Positions 17,806 to 26,342 are shown, counted from the first letter of the stretch. The stretch is DNA of 64,000 nt from Saccharibacillus endophyticus (GCF_013185185.1 NZ_JAAZWE010000004.1:280232-344231), one strand, 5' to 3'. Translations and numbers: made by a program. The notes: generated by a model not told the origin, from the sequence alone.

Positions 17806-18618
17806 CTACAAAAAGATCAACAACAAAATCCCCACCACGAAACAATAATAAGCGAAATACTTCAAATTCCCTTTCGCCATGATGCCCATGAACCATTTCA
17901 TCGCGAAATACGTCACGATCAGCGTCGCGACGAAGGCCAGCACGTAAGGCAGCAGCATGCCCGGCGCTTCCGACGTGCTGATGATGTCCGGCAGTCCCAG
18001 CACGATCGCGCCGAGGCTAACCGGGATGTACAGCATGAACGAAAATCGCAGCGCCGTATCCTGCTTCATGCCCGTCGCGATCGACGCGATGACGGTCGAG
18101 CCGGAACGGCTGACGCCCGGGATCAGCGCGACGGCTTGAGCCAGGCCGACCAGCAGCGCGTCACGGAACTTCAAGTCGCCGTCCTGCTTGCGGCCTCGCA
18201 TGTTGCGGATCAGCCACAAGGCCACGCCCGTGACCAGCAGCGCGACCGCAACCGTTTTGACCGAGGAGAATGTGACTTCGATCCAGTCCTTGAACAGCAG
18301 TCCCACAACCACCGCCGGAATCGTGCCGAGCACCACGTACATCGCGAACATGAAGTCGGATTTGTACTTCGCGTCCCGCGTCCGGATATACTGCCAGGTT
18401 CCGACGATCAATCTTCCGATATCATGCCGGTAAATGAACATGATCGCGATCAGCGATGCCGTATTCGTTAAAATTTCGAACGTCAGTCCTGCTTGATCGA
18501 CCCCGAGCAGCCGCTGGGCGATAATCAGGTGACCGCTGGACGATACGGGGATCGGCTCGGTCGCGCCTTGAACGATGCCCAAGATCAGATACTTGAGCCA
18601 CAGCCAGGTTTCTTCCAT
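17806..18618 (-). CDS. uppP: Undecaprenyl-diphosphate phosphatase
   Basis: This integral membrane enzyme dephosphorylates undecaprenyl pyrophosphate to recycle the cell-wall lipid carrier; overexpression of relatives gives bacitracin resistance. Active-site motifs are visible: GATEPIPVSSSGHLI (residues ~14-28) and the second region LIPGVSRSGST (~165-175). About eight hydrophobic segments are present. I use the ATG at 18618 (MEETWLWLKY, GTGGGAG upstream), which gives 270 aa, the usual size; a longer frame to 18687 has no ribosome site. Confidence 0.93.
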   Translation of the reverse strand: MEETWLWLKYLILGIVQGATEPIPVSSSGHLIIAQRLLGVDQAGLTFEILTNTASLIAIMFIYRHDIGRLIVGTWQYIRTRDAKYKSDFMFAMYVVLGTIPAVVVGLLFKDWIEVTFSSVKTVAVALLVTGVALWLIRNMRGRKQDGDLKFRDALLVGLAQAVALIPGVSRSGSTVIASIATGMKQDTALRFSFMLYIPVSLGAIVLGLPDIISTSEAPGMLLPYVLAFVATLIVTYFAMKWFMGIMAKGNLKYFAYYCFVVGILLLIFL

Positions 18619-18777
18619 TGTTCTCCCACTTTCTTCTATGTATGGTTTTGCGTTCTGCGGAATGCCGGATGTCCGGCTTCCGTACACATCTCTCTAATTT
18701 ACCATGAAGACGCCTGCGTGTGAAATTCGCCGGCTGATCGACTATGCTTTTTGCGTTGTAAGCGATCGAAATATCAC

Positions 18778-18814
18778 GAAAAAAGCGGCTTCGCTTGATC
18801 GCGCAGCCGCTTTC
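18778..18814 (-). terminator. Terminator of the EAL gene
   Basis: AAAGCGGCT and AGCCGCTTT pair around a GC-rich loop; on the minus strand a T run follows. It lies 40 bp after the stop of the EAL gene. Confidence 0.8.
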
Positions 18815-18854
18815 GGTAAGATTTCGGTTTTGATTATAGCTTCTCCGTAACCTG

Positions 18855-19901
18855 TTACGCCGTGCCGACCGCGACGGGATTCGCTTCCGGCCGGCCGAAC
18901 AGATAGCCTTGCGCCAACGAAATGCCCCGGCTGCGGCAGAACTCGTACTCTTCGCGCCGCTCGATGCCTTCCGCAAGCACGACGCCTCCGAACGAAGACG
19001 AAATATTGACGATCTCCTCGATGCGGCGCTGCTTATCCGCCGATTCGTCGCAGCGGTCGATCAAGCCGCGGTCGATTTTGACGAAATCGGGACGCAAGTT
19101 GGACAGCACTTCCGGCGTCGAAAAACCCGAACCCACGTCGTCCAGCGCCACGGAGACGCCTCGCGAGCGGTATACGTTGAAGATGCGCTGCAAATGCGGC
19201 ATGTCCATGATCCGTTCGGTCTCCACCACTTCGAACACGAAATCCTGCGGATCCTGGTCGTAGCGCTGAATCGCCGCGAACGTATGCTTCAGGCAGTAAT
19301 CGGGATTGTAAATGGAAGAAGGCAGAAAGTTGATAAAACGTTTTACGCCGCGAGGCAGCACTTCCGCGCTTCGGCGGATCGCCGAGATACGCGCCGCCCG
19401 GTCGAGAAACGAATGCATGCCGGTTCTGCGCGCCACGTCGAACAATTCGAACGGGTTAAAAGGCGCTTCGCCCGGAGCCGCGCGCAGCAAAAATTCGTAC
19501 GCGACGACCGCTTCCTCTTCGTTGACGATCGGCTGAAGGAAACTCGTGAACTTTTCCTGCGTAATGATGTCGACCATGCCCATATTTTGAAACCGTGCGG
19601 CGATCTGCGAAAACGGCAGCCACGGAAGCATCCCCGGCGTATCGCTCTCCCCGCAGATTTTGATTTGAAGCGGATCGGTCCATTCGACGGGCAGGCTGTT
19701 CAGCCATTCCGCCATCTCCAAAAATTGTTCTTTGCTCGTATATGAGAAAAAGAGAACGCCGCTTTCGTATCCGTTCCGCCCGGCTTTCCAATTGCGGTCT
19801 TCAACCAATCGGTTCAGCATATCGGTGACGGGACGCAAATAAATGGTTCCCCAATCTTCGATCGGTTTGACCGGCTGACAGCTGCTGCATATATGCTCCA
19901 T
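18855..19901 (-). CDS. EAL-domain c-di-GMP phosphodiesterase
   Basis: Predicted to hydrolyse cyclic di-GMP. The EAL domain covers about residues 115-340. Key residues are intact: YEFLLRA (the EAL position reads EFL), NFLPSS, EVVETE, LDDVGSGFS (the DD metal ligands), VKIDRGLI, LAEGIE and QGYLFGRP. The N-terminal ~110 residues have no clear sensor domain and start with a His/Cys cluster (EHICSSCQ). No GGDEF domain is present. Because every catalytic position is present, an active enzyme is likely, although E-F-L replaces the name motif. Monocistronic. Confidence 0.88.
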   Translation of the reverse strand: MEHICSSCQPVKPIEDWGTIYLRPVTDMLNRLVEDRNWKAGRNGYESGVLFFSYTSKEQFLEMAEWLNSLPVEWTDPLQIKICGESDTPGMLPWLPFSQIAARFQNMGMVDIITQEKFTSFLQPIVNEEEAVVAYEFLLRAAPGEAPFNPFELFDVARRTGMHSFLDRAARISAIRRSAEVLPRGVKRFINFLPSSIYNPDYCLKHTFAAIQRYDQDPQDFVFEVVETERIMDMPHLQRIFNVYRSRGVSVALDDVGSGFSTPEVLSNLRPDFVKIDRGLIDRCDESADKQRRIEEIVNISSSFGGVVLAEGIERREEYEFCRSRGISLAQGYLFGRPEANPVAVGTA

Positions 19902-20085
19902 GAAGGAACCCCCTAAAACTGATAATTAGCAATTTTCCACTCCGACAAAAACAGTTCGTTTAACCTAGCCAGCAAGCTGTATAATCTCCACCTATTACCC
20001 AACTTCCTCCTTTTAGAATCGGTTCTTTCGACTTATTTTTTAATAATTAATCTGATTCGACAACTAATTTTACGCAATCTTCATG
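19902..20085. other. AT-rich gap upstream of the EAL gene
   Basis: This presumably carries the EAL promoter on the minus strand. No ORF, RNA motif or repeat was recognised. Confidence 0.4.
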
Positions 20086-20130
20086 AAAAAAAGCTCCGAT
20101 CCGCCGGATTGCGGCGGTTCGGAGCTTTTA
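20085..20130 (-). terminator. Terminator of the PNPOx-family gene
   Basis: AAGCTCCGATCCGCC (from 20091) pairs with GGCGGTTCGGAGCTT (to 20128), with a T run on the minus strand. Confidence 0.88.
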
Positions 20131-20154
20131 TCAAAATGTTCGCGAAAGCCAGAC

Positions 20155-20571
20155 TTAACCTTCCCAAACTTCGACTTCATGCTTGCTTTTCGCATACTCG
20201 GCGCGCGTAGGCGTAATCTCGATCACCACGTAGTTCGGGTCGTCCGGGCCTTCCAGCCACTGCTCGAACGTATCGTGCCACAGCTTTTTGCGCAGTTCTT
20301 CGTCGCGCGTCACTTTTGCCGTGCCTTCGATCTGCACCTCGTCCTGCGTACCGCCTTGTTCGAAACCGAGCAGCAGCGCCACGTTCGGATTCGATTCCAG
20401 CTCCTCGACCTTATGCGTTTTGGCGCTGGTCACGAGATAGACGGTCATGCCTTCATTGAATACCGTCATGTAACGAACCTTCGGACGGCCGCCTTCGACC
20501 GTAGCGAAAGATCCGAAGCGGTTGCGTTCCAGCGTTTCCGTGATTTTGCTTTCGAGTTGTTGTTGATCCAT
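20155..20571 (-). CDS. Pyridoxamine 5'-phosphate oxidase family protein (general stress protein 26-like)
   Basis: A small split-barrel flavin-binding protein of 138 aa. The pattern FGSFATVEGGRPKVRYMTVF near the N-terminus, then YLVTSAKTHKVEELESNPNVALLL, is typical of the PNPOx-like stress-protein group rather than the vitamin B6 enzyme PdxH. Its substrate is unknown. GGGAGG precedes the ATG. It is divergent from the thiamine operon but shows no link to it. Confidence 0.83.
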   Translation of the reverse strand: MDQQQLESKITETLERNRFGSFATVEGGRPKVRYMTVFNEGMTVYLVTSAKTHKVEELESNPNVALLLGFEQGGTQDEVQIEGTAKVTRDEELRKKLWHDTFEQWLEGPDDPNYVVIEITPTRAEYAKSKHEVEVWEG

Positions 20572-20690
20572 GATGGTATAGCCTCCCGTGTCGTGAAAGT
20601 AAGATTCTCATCGTGCATAATAGTAAGTACCCGAATAGATGAAAGTGAACCTGCAAACGCCGATTCCCTTTTTACTTTGCGCAGTCTTTC

Positions 20691-20719
20691 TGGACAGTCT
20701 TCTTTTTAAAAGCTATAAT
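20691..20719 (+). promoter_or_regulatory. Promoter of the TPP-riboswitch thiamine operon
   Basis: TGGACA (20691-20696), a 17-bp spacer and a perfect TATAAT (20714-20719) lie about 35 bp upstream of the aptamer. Confidence 0.8.
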
Positions 20720-20749
20720 GACACCGAAGCAACCCGAAAATTTCATAAC

Positions 20750-20931
20750 CCCCGGGGGGTGTCGGAAGAACGGCCGGCTGAGAGTGTATCCCAACAGATA
20801 CTGACCCTTATACCTGATCTGGGTAATGCCAGCGTAGGAACGTTTAGCGGAAACGCCTTTTCGACCATATCCCGAGAAGCAGCCGCAGTTGGTATCGACG
20901 TTACGCGTCCCGGAATCCGGGACGCTTTTTT
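20750..20931 (+). promoter_or_regulatory. TPP riboswitch (thi box) with terminator
   Basis: The conserved aptamer segments are visible in order: GGGGTG, CGGCTGAGA (20774-), TGACCC, ACCTGATCTGGGTAATGCC (~20812-20830) and GCGTAGGAA (~20832-20840). The expression platform follows: GCGTCCCGG (20905-20913) pairs with CCGGGACGC (20917-20925) and is followed by six T residues. Thiamine pyrophosphate should therefore terminate transcription of the downstream ABC operon. Confidence 0.95.
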
Positions 20932-20986
20932 GCGTTCCGGCGGGCTTGAAGAAACGGGCAATACGGTTTGAAGGAGACATGAACGC

Positions 20987-22060
20987 ATGATGGGCACACA
21001 AAAGGGGAACAGAAAAAGAATGAAGTGGCTGGCTCCGATCGCGGCGCTGATGCTGGCAATTACGGCCTGCTCTGGCGGAAACGGCGGAGGCGCGGCAACG
21101 GCCGGAACCGGCGGCGAATCGACGACGGAGGAGACGGGCAGCACGGCCGAACTGCGCGACGTCAGCGTCGTGCTGGACTGGACGCCGAACACCAACCATA
21201 CCGGACTATACGCGGCGGTCGATCAAGGCTTTTACGAAAAAGAAGGACTGAACGTCAGCATCTTGCAGCCCGGCGCGGGCGGAGCGGACCAGATGGTCGC
21301 TTCCGGCGAAGTGCCGTTCGGCATCAGCTATCAGGAAAGCATCACGCAGGCGCGGGTGCAAGGCGTTCCGCTCGTCTCGCTGGCTGCGGTCATTCAACAT
21401 AATACGTCTGGCTTCGCCGCTCCGACGGATCGCAACATCAAATCGCCGAAAGACTTCGAAGGGAAGCGCTACGGCGGCTGGGGCTCTCCGGTCGAGGAAG
21501 CCGTGATGAAATCGATCATGGATCAGGAAGGCGCGGACGTGTCCAAGGTGGAAAATATCAATATGGGCGACGCCGACTTCTTTACTGCCGTGAAACGCGA
21601 TATCGACTTTGCCTGGATCTTCTACGCGTGGACGGGCATCGAAGCGGAACTGCGCAACGAGCCGATCGATATGCTGTACGTCAAAGATTATTCCGAGAGC
21701 CTAGATTACTATACGCCGGTTATCGCGACCAACGAGAAGCAGCTCGCGGACGATCCGGAGCTGGTAAAGGCCTTCATGAAAGCAACGGCTGAAGGTTACC
21801 AATACGCCATCGACCACCCTGCCGAAGCAGCCGATATCCTGATCAAAGCCGTGCCGGATCTCGATCCGGAGCTTGTCAAAGCCAGCCAGGAATGGCTCAG
21901 CCCGAAATACCAGGACGACGCGGCGCAGTGGGGTTGGCAAAAGCCCGAAGTATGGAAAAACTACGGCGAGTGGATGAGTTCGCAAAATCTGCTTGAAGGC
22001 GACTTCGACTCTGCAAAAGCCTTCACTAACGACTACCTGCCCGCTGCAGACGGTAAGTAA
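20987..22060 (+). CDS. Thiamine-precursor ABC transporter binding lipoprotein (ThiY-like)
   Basis: An NMT1/ThiY-family binding protein, probably for the HMP-type pyrimidine precursor of thiamine (formylamino- or hydroxymethyl-pyrimidine). The signal ends in a lipobox (LAITAC). The mature part shows VLDWTPNTNHTGLYAAVDQGFYEKEGL, typical of the family, followed by GGWGSPVEEAVMKSIM and IDFAWIFYAWTGIEAEL. Length is 357 aa. The ATG at 20987 has AAGGAGA 9 bases upstream. It is the first gene behind the TPP riboswitch. Thiamine itself is an alternative ligand. Confidence 0.88.
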   Translation: MMGTQKGNRKRMKWLAPIAALMLAITACSGGNGGGAATAGTGGESTTEETGSTAELRDVSVVLDWTPNTNHTGLYAAVDQGFYEKEGLNVSILQPGAGGADQMVASGEVPFGISYQESITQARVQGVPLVSLAAVIQHNTSGFAAPTDRNIKSPKDFEGKRYGGWGSPVEEAVMKSIMDQEGADVSKVENINMGDADFFTAVKRDIDFAWIFYAWTGIEAELRNEPIDMLYVKDYSESLDYYTPVIATNEKQLADDPELVKAFMKATAEGYQYAIDHPAEAADILIKAVPDLDPELVKASQEWLSPKYQDDAAQWGWQKPEVWKNYGEWMSSQNLLEGDFDSAKAFTNDYLPAADGK

Positions 22061-22113
22061 CATTTTGCAGCAATACACAGACTATCTCTTAATAAAAGGA
22101 AGGTTGATCATTC

Positions 22114-22413
22114 ATGGCTACGACTCTGCTCAGCATTCAAGTGATTCCGAAAACGCCCAACGGCGAAGATTCCATTCCTTACGTCGACAAAGCGATCGAA
22201 GTCATTCAACGCTCCGGCGTCAAATACGAAGTGCATGCGTTGGAAACGACGCTCGAAGGCGAACTGCCCGAGCTGCTGGAGATCGTGCGGCAGATGCATG
22301 AAGCGTTGACGGAAGCCGGCGCGCCGAGCGTCATTTCCCAGATCAAAATCGCGCATTACCCGAGTCCGGACGGCATCAGCATGGAGCGTCTGACGGCCAA
22401 ATACCGTCCATGA
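22114..22413 (+). CDS. MTH1187/YqgV-type thiamine-binding protein
   Basis: A 99-aa cytoplasmic ferredoxin-like-fold protein of the MTH1187 family, related to the thiamine-binding YkoF. Typical elements are LLSIQVIPKTP, SGVKYEVHALETTLEG and the C-terminal SQIKIAHYPS. It overlaps the permease gene by four bases (ATGA at 22410-22413), so it is co-translated with the transporter, which supports a role in binding thiamine or its precursor inside the cell. Confidence 0.85.
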   Translation: MATTLLSIQVIPKTPNGEDSIPYVDKAIEVIQRSGVKYEVHALETTLEGELPELLEIVRQMHEALTEAGAPSVISQIKIAHYPSPDGISMERLTAKYRP

Positions 22414-23207
22414 CGCGCTCGACGCTCAATCAATGGTTCCGCTCCGCGTGGCCGCCCTTTGTGGCGGTCCTCTTGTTTTTAACGGCTTGGGAGGCGGCGG
22501 TACGCTTCTTCGGGATCGAGGCATGGATTCTGCCCTCGCCGTCCGTCATCGCGCAGGAAGCATCAAGCAGCGCGTCGTCGCTATGGATGCACACGTTGTC
22601 TACCCTGCAATTGACGCTGATCGGATTCGCGATCGGCTCAACGTTCGGGCTGCTGGTCGCGTGCGCGCTGCATCTGGTCCCGCTGCTCAAGTCGGCCCTC
22701 TATCCCCTGCTGATTCTGAGTCAAAACGTGCCGACCATCGCGCTCGCGCCGCTGCTCATGATCTGGTTCGGCTTCGGGCTGCTGCCCAAAATCATCGTCA
22801 TTACGCTCGTCTGCTTTTTCCCCGTCGCCGTATCGACGATGGACGGCTTTGCGCAGACGGATCGCACCATGTTGAACTATATGCGCATGATCGGAGCGAA
22901 ACGCACGCAGATTTTTCGCAAATTGGAGTTCCCGCATGCCCTGCCTTCAATGTTCTCCGGCCTGCGCATCGCCGCCACGTACAGCGTCATGGGTGCCGTG
23001 ATCGCGGAATGGATCGGCGCGCAAAAAGGCATCGGCTACTATATGATTCTGCAAAAATCGGCTTTCCGTACCGATCGGATCTTCGCCGCGATCATCATTA
23101 TCGTCGTGCTCAGCCTGCTGCTGTTCCTGCTGGTGACGCTGATTGAGCGGCTGGTCGTTCGGGGAGGACGGCGCGGCGCAAGTTCGGAAGGAGGAGAAAG
23201 CAGATGA
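22410..23207 (+). CDS. ABC transporter permease of the thiamine-precursor system (ThiX-like)
   Basis: A SsuC/TauC-type permease with about six membrane segments. The cytoplasmic coupling loop is around RMIGAKRTQIFRKLEFPHALPSMFSG (residues ~168-193). Length is 265 aa. It overlaps genes on both sides by four bases (22410-22413 and 23204-23207), so the operon is tightly coupled. The predicted role is membrane passage of the precursor bound by the ThiY-like lipoprotein. Confidence 0.9.
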   Translation: MTRSTLNQWFRSAWPPFVAVLLFLTAWEAAVRFFGIEAWILPSPSVIAQEASSSASSLWMHTLSTLQLTLIGFAIGSTFGLLVACALHLVPLLKSALYPLLILSQNVPTIALAPLLMIWFGFGLLPKIIVITLVCFFPVAVSTMDGFAQTDRTMLNYMRMIGAKRTQIFRKLEFPHALPSMFSGLRIAATYSVMGAVIAEWIGAQKGIGYYMILQKSAFRTDRIFAAIIIIVVLSLLLFLLVTLIERLVVRGGRRGASSEGGESR

Positions 23208-24022
23208 ACGATAGGGAAAAAGAAGCGCCGGTCAAGCTGGAACTGTCCGGTCTGCGCAAATCGTTCGGCGGCAAACGCAAACCGCTGCCGGTGATCGGCG
23301 GCGTCTCGCTTCAGGTGCGCAAAGGCGAGTTCGTCAGCCTGATCGGCCCTTCCGGTTCGGGGAAAAGCACGCTTTTCCACCTGATCGGCGGTCTGCTGAA
23401 GCCTGACTCCGGCGAGATCCGGCTGGACGGTCGCGTCATCAACGGCGAGCGTGGCCATATCGGCTATATGCCGCAGCAGCCTGCGCTGTTCCCTTGGCGC
23501 ACTATTGAAGACAACGTCGTGCTCGACCGCGAGGTGAACGGCGCTCCGCGCCGCGAATCGCTCGAAGAAGCCAGACGTTGGATGGAACGTGCCGGACTGG
23601 CCGGATTCGAAAAAGCGTACCCGCACACGCTGTCCGGCGGCATGCAGCAAAGAGCCGCGTTCGTGCGCTCCCTGCTCAGCCCGCATGAACTGATGTGCCT
23701 GGACGAGCCGTTCAGCGCTTTGGATGCTTTTACCCGAAGCGAGATGCAGGCTTGGTTATTGGACATCTGGGAAGAAACGCGCCGCTCCGTCCTGTTCGTG
23801 ACGCATCATATCGAAGAAGCTTTGCTGCTGTCCGATACGATCTACGTTCTGTCCGGCCGGCCTTCCGAAGCGATGCGTCGCATCGAGGTTCCTTTTCCAA
23901 GACCAAGGCGCGAAGAGATTACGGAAACGCCGGAGTTTCTGTCGCTGCGCCGCGAGCTGACGAATCTAATGAAGGAAGAACAGCGCAAAAGCACCGGAAT
24001 GCCGAGCGCGCGCCAAAACTGA
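23204..24022 (+). CDS. ABC transporter ATP-binding protein of the thiamine-precursor system (ThiZ-like)
   Basis: Energises the ThiX-like permease. Walker A is GPSGSGKST (residues ~49-57), the signature is LSGGMQQR (~143-150), Walker B is LMCLDEPFSALD (~164-175), and the switch His is in VLFVTHHIEEA. At 272 aa it matches SsuB/TauB/ThiZ ATPases. It is coupled to the permease by overlap and followed after 29 bp by a TatD-family gene. Confidence 0.92.
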   Translation: MNDREKEAPVKLELSGLRKSFGGKRKPLPVIGGVSLQVRKGEFVSLIGPSGSGKSTLFHLIGGLLKPDSGEIRLDGRVINGERGHIGYMPQQPALFPWRTIEDNVVLDREVNGAPRRESLEEARRWMERAGLAGFEKAYPHTLSGGMQQRAAFVRSLLSPHELMCLDEPFSALDAFTRSEMQAWLLDIWEETRRSVLFVTHHIEEALLLSDTIYVLSGRPSEAMRRIEVPFPRPRREEITETPEFLSLRRELTNLMKEEQRKSTGMPSARQN

Positions 24023-24051
24023 ATTTCGCCTAAGGAGGAAAACCGTCCGTC

Positions 24052-24921
24052 ATGCATGCCGCCGACACGAAAGCCGGAAACTACGGATTAGCTGATACCC
24101 ATATTCATTTGGAGAAATACGAACCGGAACAAATCGCCGCTATGCTCGAAGAGTTTCGGGCTGTCGACGGCGAGTTCGTCGTCGCCGTCTCGATGGATCT
24201 CGAATCCGCCCGTCGAACCGAAGCTTTGGCCGAGCGTTACCCGAACCTTGTCCGTCCCGCTTACGGCTTCCACCCCGAACAGCCTCTGCCGTCCGCCGAA
24301 GACGAAGAAGCACTGTTTGCCTGGATGCAAGAGCAAGCCTCGTTATCCGTCGAATCGCCCGAGTCCAAGCTGCCCCTCTCCCGCATGACCGCCGTCGGCG
24401 AAGTCGGACTGCCTTATTACACCCGTCTTGAAGCCAATGAACGCGGCGAGACGTTGGACGAAGACGGATATGTTCGGCTGCTGGAACGCTTCATTATGTT
24501 CGCCGCAAAGCATGATCTTCCCGTCATCCTGCATGCCGTCTACGAAGACGCCGACATCGCCTGCGACCTGCTCGAACGCCATCGCGTCAAGCGCGCCCAT
24601 TTCCACTGGTTCAAAGGTTCCGAGTCCACAGTCAACCGAATGATCGCAAACGGCTATTGCATCTCGTTCACGCCGGATCTCCTCTACGAAGAAGAAATCC
24701 GCGCATTGGCCCGCCTTTACCCGACCCGCTTAGTCATGACCGAAACCGACGGCCCTTGGCCGTTCGAGGGATCTTTCGAAGGCCGAACCACCCATCCGTC
24801 CATGACCGAAGCGGTATGTCGCGAGTGGGCGAAGCTGCATGGTTTGACGCAGCAAGATGCCCGACGCCAATTGATCGAAAACGCTCGGCTTTTTTATGGT
24901 CGTCATTCTTTGGACGATTGA
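24052..24921 (+). CDS. TatD family metal-dependent hydrolase
   Basis: A TIM-barrel amidohydrolase-superfamily enzyme. The metal ligands are visible: ADTHIHLEKY (HxH), GEVGLPYY (Glu), VILHAVYED (His), RAHFHWFKG (His) and METDGPWP (Asp). It is 289 aa, slightly longer than TatD DNases because of an acidic insertion near residue 105. AAGGAGG precedes the ATG. Its position as last gene of the TPP-controlled operon suggests either a hydrolytic step on a thiamine-related compound or simple hitchhiking; a DNase role is the family default. Confidence 0.82.
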   Translation: MHAADTKAGNYGLADTHIHLEKYEPEQIAAMLEEFRAVDGEFVVAVSMDLESARRTEALAERYPNLVRPAYGFHPEQPLPSAEDEEALFAWMQEQASLSVESPESKLPLSRMTAVGEVGLPYYTRLEANERGETLDEDGYVRLLERFIMFAAKHDLPVILHAVYEDADIACDLLERHRVKRAHFHWFKGSESTVNRMIANGYCISFTPDLLYEEEIRALARLYPTRLVMTETDGPWPFEGSFEGRTTHPSMTEAVCREWAKLHGLTQQDARRQLIENARLFYGRHSLDD

Positions 24922-24951
24922 TTGAAATCCTGTTCGCGAAAGAGCCGAAGA

Positions 24952-25061
24952 GCGGAGGGAGAAATTCGTTCAATACGCTGTCTCACCCGGAAAGTTGAAT
25001 TGGATTTGAATAAGGATCTTTCCGGGTTCAAAGGCGTCTCTCACTGAATTTCTCCCTCCGC
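24952..25061 (+). repeat. Large hairpin element, copy 1
   Basis: Outer arms GCGGAGGGAGAAATTC and GAATTTCTCCCTCCGC are perfectly complementary. The inner stem is CCCGGAAAG/CTTTCCGGG. Between them lie the unequal strands ACGCTGTCTCA (left) and CCTTTGAA facing it (right). It belongs to a six-copy family in this window. Confidence 0.85.
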
Positions 25062-25098
25062 TTACCATTCTTTCGGAAACAAAATTACAAGTTCAGAC

Positions 25099-25138
25099 AA
25101 AAAAGACGATTCCGTCTACAAACGGAATCGTCTTTTTT
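25099..25138. terminator. Bidirectional terminator between the TatD and PNP genes
   Basis: AAAAAAGACGATTCCGT (25099-25115) pairs perfectly with ACGGAATCGTCTTTTTT (25122-25138), with T runs on both strands. Confidence 0.93.
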
Positions 25139-25280
25139 ACAAGCTAACAGCAGGCACTCCCTGCTAGGGTTTTAAGAAAAATGCACGTGCAAAAACAAAC
25201 CTGCACTTTAGATTGCTATTTGTAGTCTGCCCTTGATCTTGCCCTTTCCTACCTACCCCCAAGCAGAAAGTGACATAGGG

Positions 25281-25440
25281 GCGGAGGGAGGTTTCGTGTA
25301 GAAACCGAAGACTTTCGAAGAAAGTCACATCGAAAGCATACGCTATAGTTCGCCTTTGAAATTGGGAAGCCTCAACTTAAAATCCAATTCAGCTTCCCAA
25401 TTTCAACAAGCGATCGAAACGACACCTCCCGCAGCCCCCG
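25281..25440 (-). repeat. Large hairpin element, copy 2 (with extra insertion)
   Basis: Outer arms GCGGAGGGAG and CTCCCGC, inner stem AAATTGGGAAGC/GCTTCCCAATTT, and the internal asymmetry CGCCTTTG versus AACAAGCG. The left arm carries about 45 extra bases containing a nested ACTTTCGAAGAAAGT hairpin. It abuts the stop of the PNP gene at 25447. Confidence 0.78.
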
Positions 25441-25446
25441 CTCCCA

Positions 25447-26265
25447 CTAAACTTTCTCTAAAACACCCTTCACCAGTCCGACGAAGTTCTCGCGAACGCG
25501 TGCCGCGACTTCGATGACTTCTTCATGGTTCAGCGGTTGATCCAGGATGCCGCAGGCCATGTTGGTCAGGCAGGAAATGCCCAGCACCTTCATGCCGCCG
25601 TGCACGGCCACGATGGCTTCCGGAACGGTCGACATGCCCACCGCGTCGCCGCCCAGCGTGCGGATCATGCGGATTTCCGCAGGCGTCTCGTAAGCGGGAC
25701 CCGTCCACCAAGTGTATACGCCTTGTTGAAGACCGATGCCTTGTTCGGCCGCGACTTCTTGAGCCAAGGCCCGCAGTTCCGGGTTGTAGACCTGCGACAT
25801 GTCCGGGAAACGAACGCCCAGTTCGTCGTTGTTCGGCCCGATCAGCGGGTTGTTGGCTACCAGGTTGATGTGATCGGTAATCAGCATCAAGTCGCCCGGA
25901 TTGAAGCTGGTATTGACCGCTCCGCAAGCGTTGGTCACGATTACCGTTTCCACGCCGAGGGCCTTCATCACGCGAACCGGGAACGTCACTTCCGGCAGCG
26001 TATAGCCTTCGTAGTAGTGGAAACGGCCTTTCATGGCTACTACCGTTTTGCCTTTCAATTGTCCGATCACCAGCTCGTTGGCATGGCCCACCGCTTCGGA
26101 CTTGGCAAAGTACGGGATTTCGGCATATGGAATCACGACCGCGTTTTCGATCTCGTCCGCAAGCGTACCCAGACCCGAGCCCAGAATCAGGCCGATGGTC
26201 GGTTGGTGCTGCGTTTTACCCGTGATAAAGTCGCGGGCTTCCAAAATTTCTTGTGTTTTTTGCAT
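25447..26265 (-). CDS. pupG: Purine-nucleoside phosphorylase (trimeric type)
   Basis: Cleaves inosine/guanosine with phosphate to free base plus ribose-1-phosphate in purine salvage. Motifs: ILGSGLGTLAD (phosphate loop), GHANELVIG, MKGRFHYYEGY, VTNACGAVN, TWWTGPAYETPAEIRM, and VGMSTVPEAIVA near the C-terminus. At 272 aa it matches PNP-II enzymes. I use the ATG at 26265 (MQKTQEILE) because AAGGAGGA lies about 6 bases upstream; an in-frame ATG at 26313 would add 16 residues containing that ribosome site. Confidence 0.93.
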   Translation of the reverse strand: MQKTQEILEARDFITGKTQHQPTIGLILGSGLGTLADEIENAVVIPYAEIPYFAKSEAVGHANELVIGQLKGKTVVAMKGRFHYYEGYTLPEVTFPVRVMKALGVETVIVTNACGAVNTSFNPGDLMLITDHINLVANNPLIGPNNDELGVRFPDMSQVYNPELRALAQEVAAEQGIGLQQGVYTWWTGPAYETPAEIRMIRTLGGDAVGMSTVPEAIVAVHGGMKVLGISCLTNMACGILDQPLNHEEVIEVAARVRENFVGLVKGVLEKV

Positions 26266-26342
26266 GATGAATCCTCCTTGGATGGTGACTTCACGAACGA
26301 CGTGCCGCTGCAAAGCTTAGACGAATACGAATCCCGCTAGTA

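Noticed and set aside
24952..25061. Reading the large hairpin elements as ordinary rho-independent terminators
   Set aside because: They lack a terminal T run, are 100-165 bp long, have a conserved internal asymmetry, and also occur between divergent genes where no terminator is needed.
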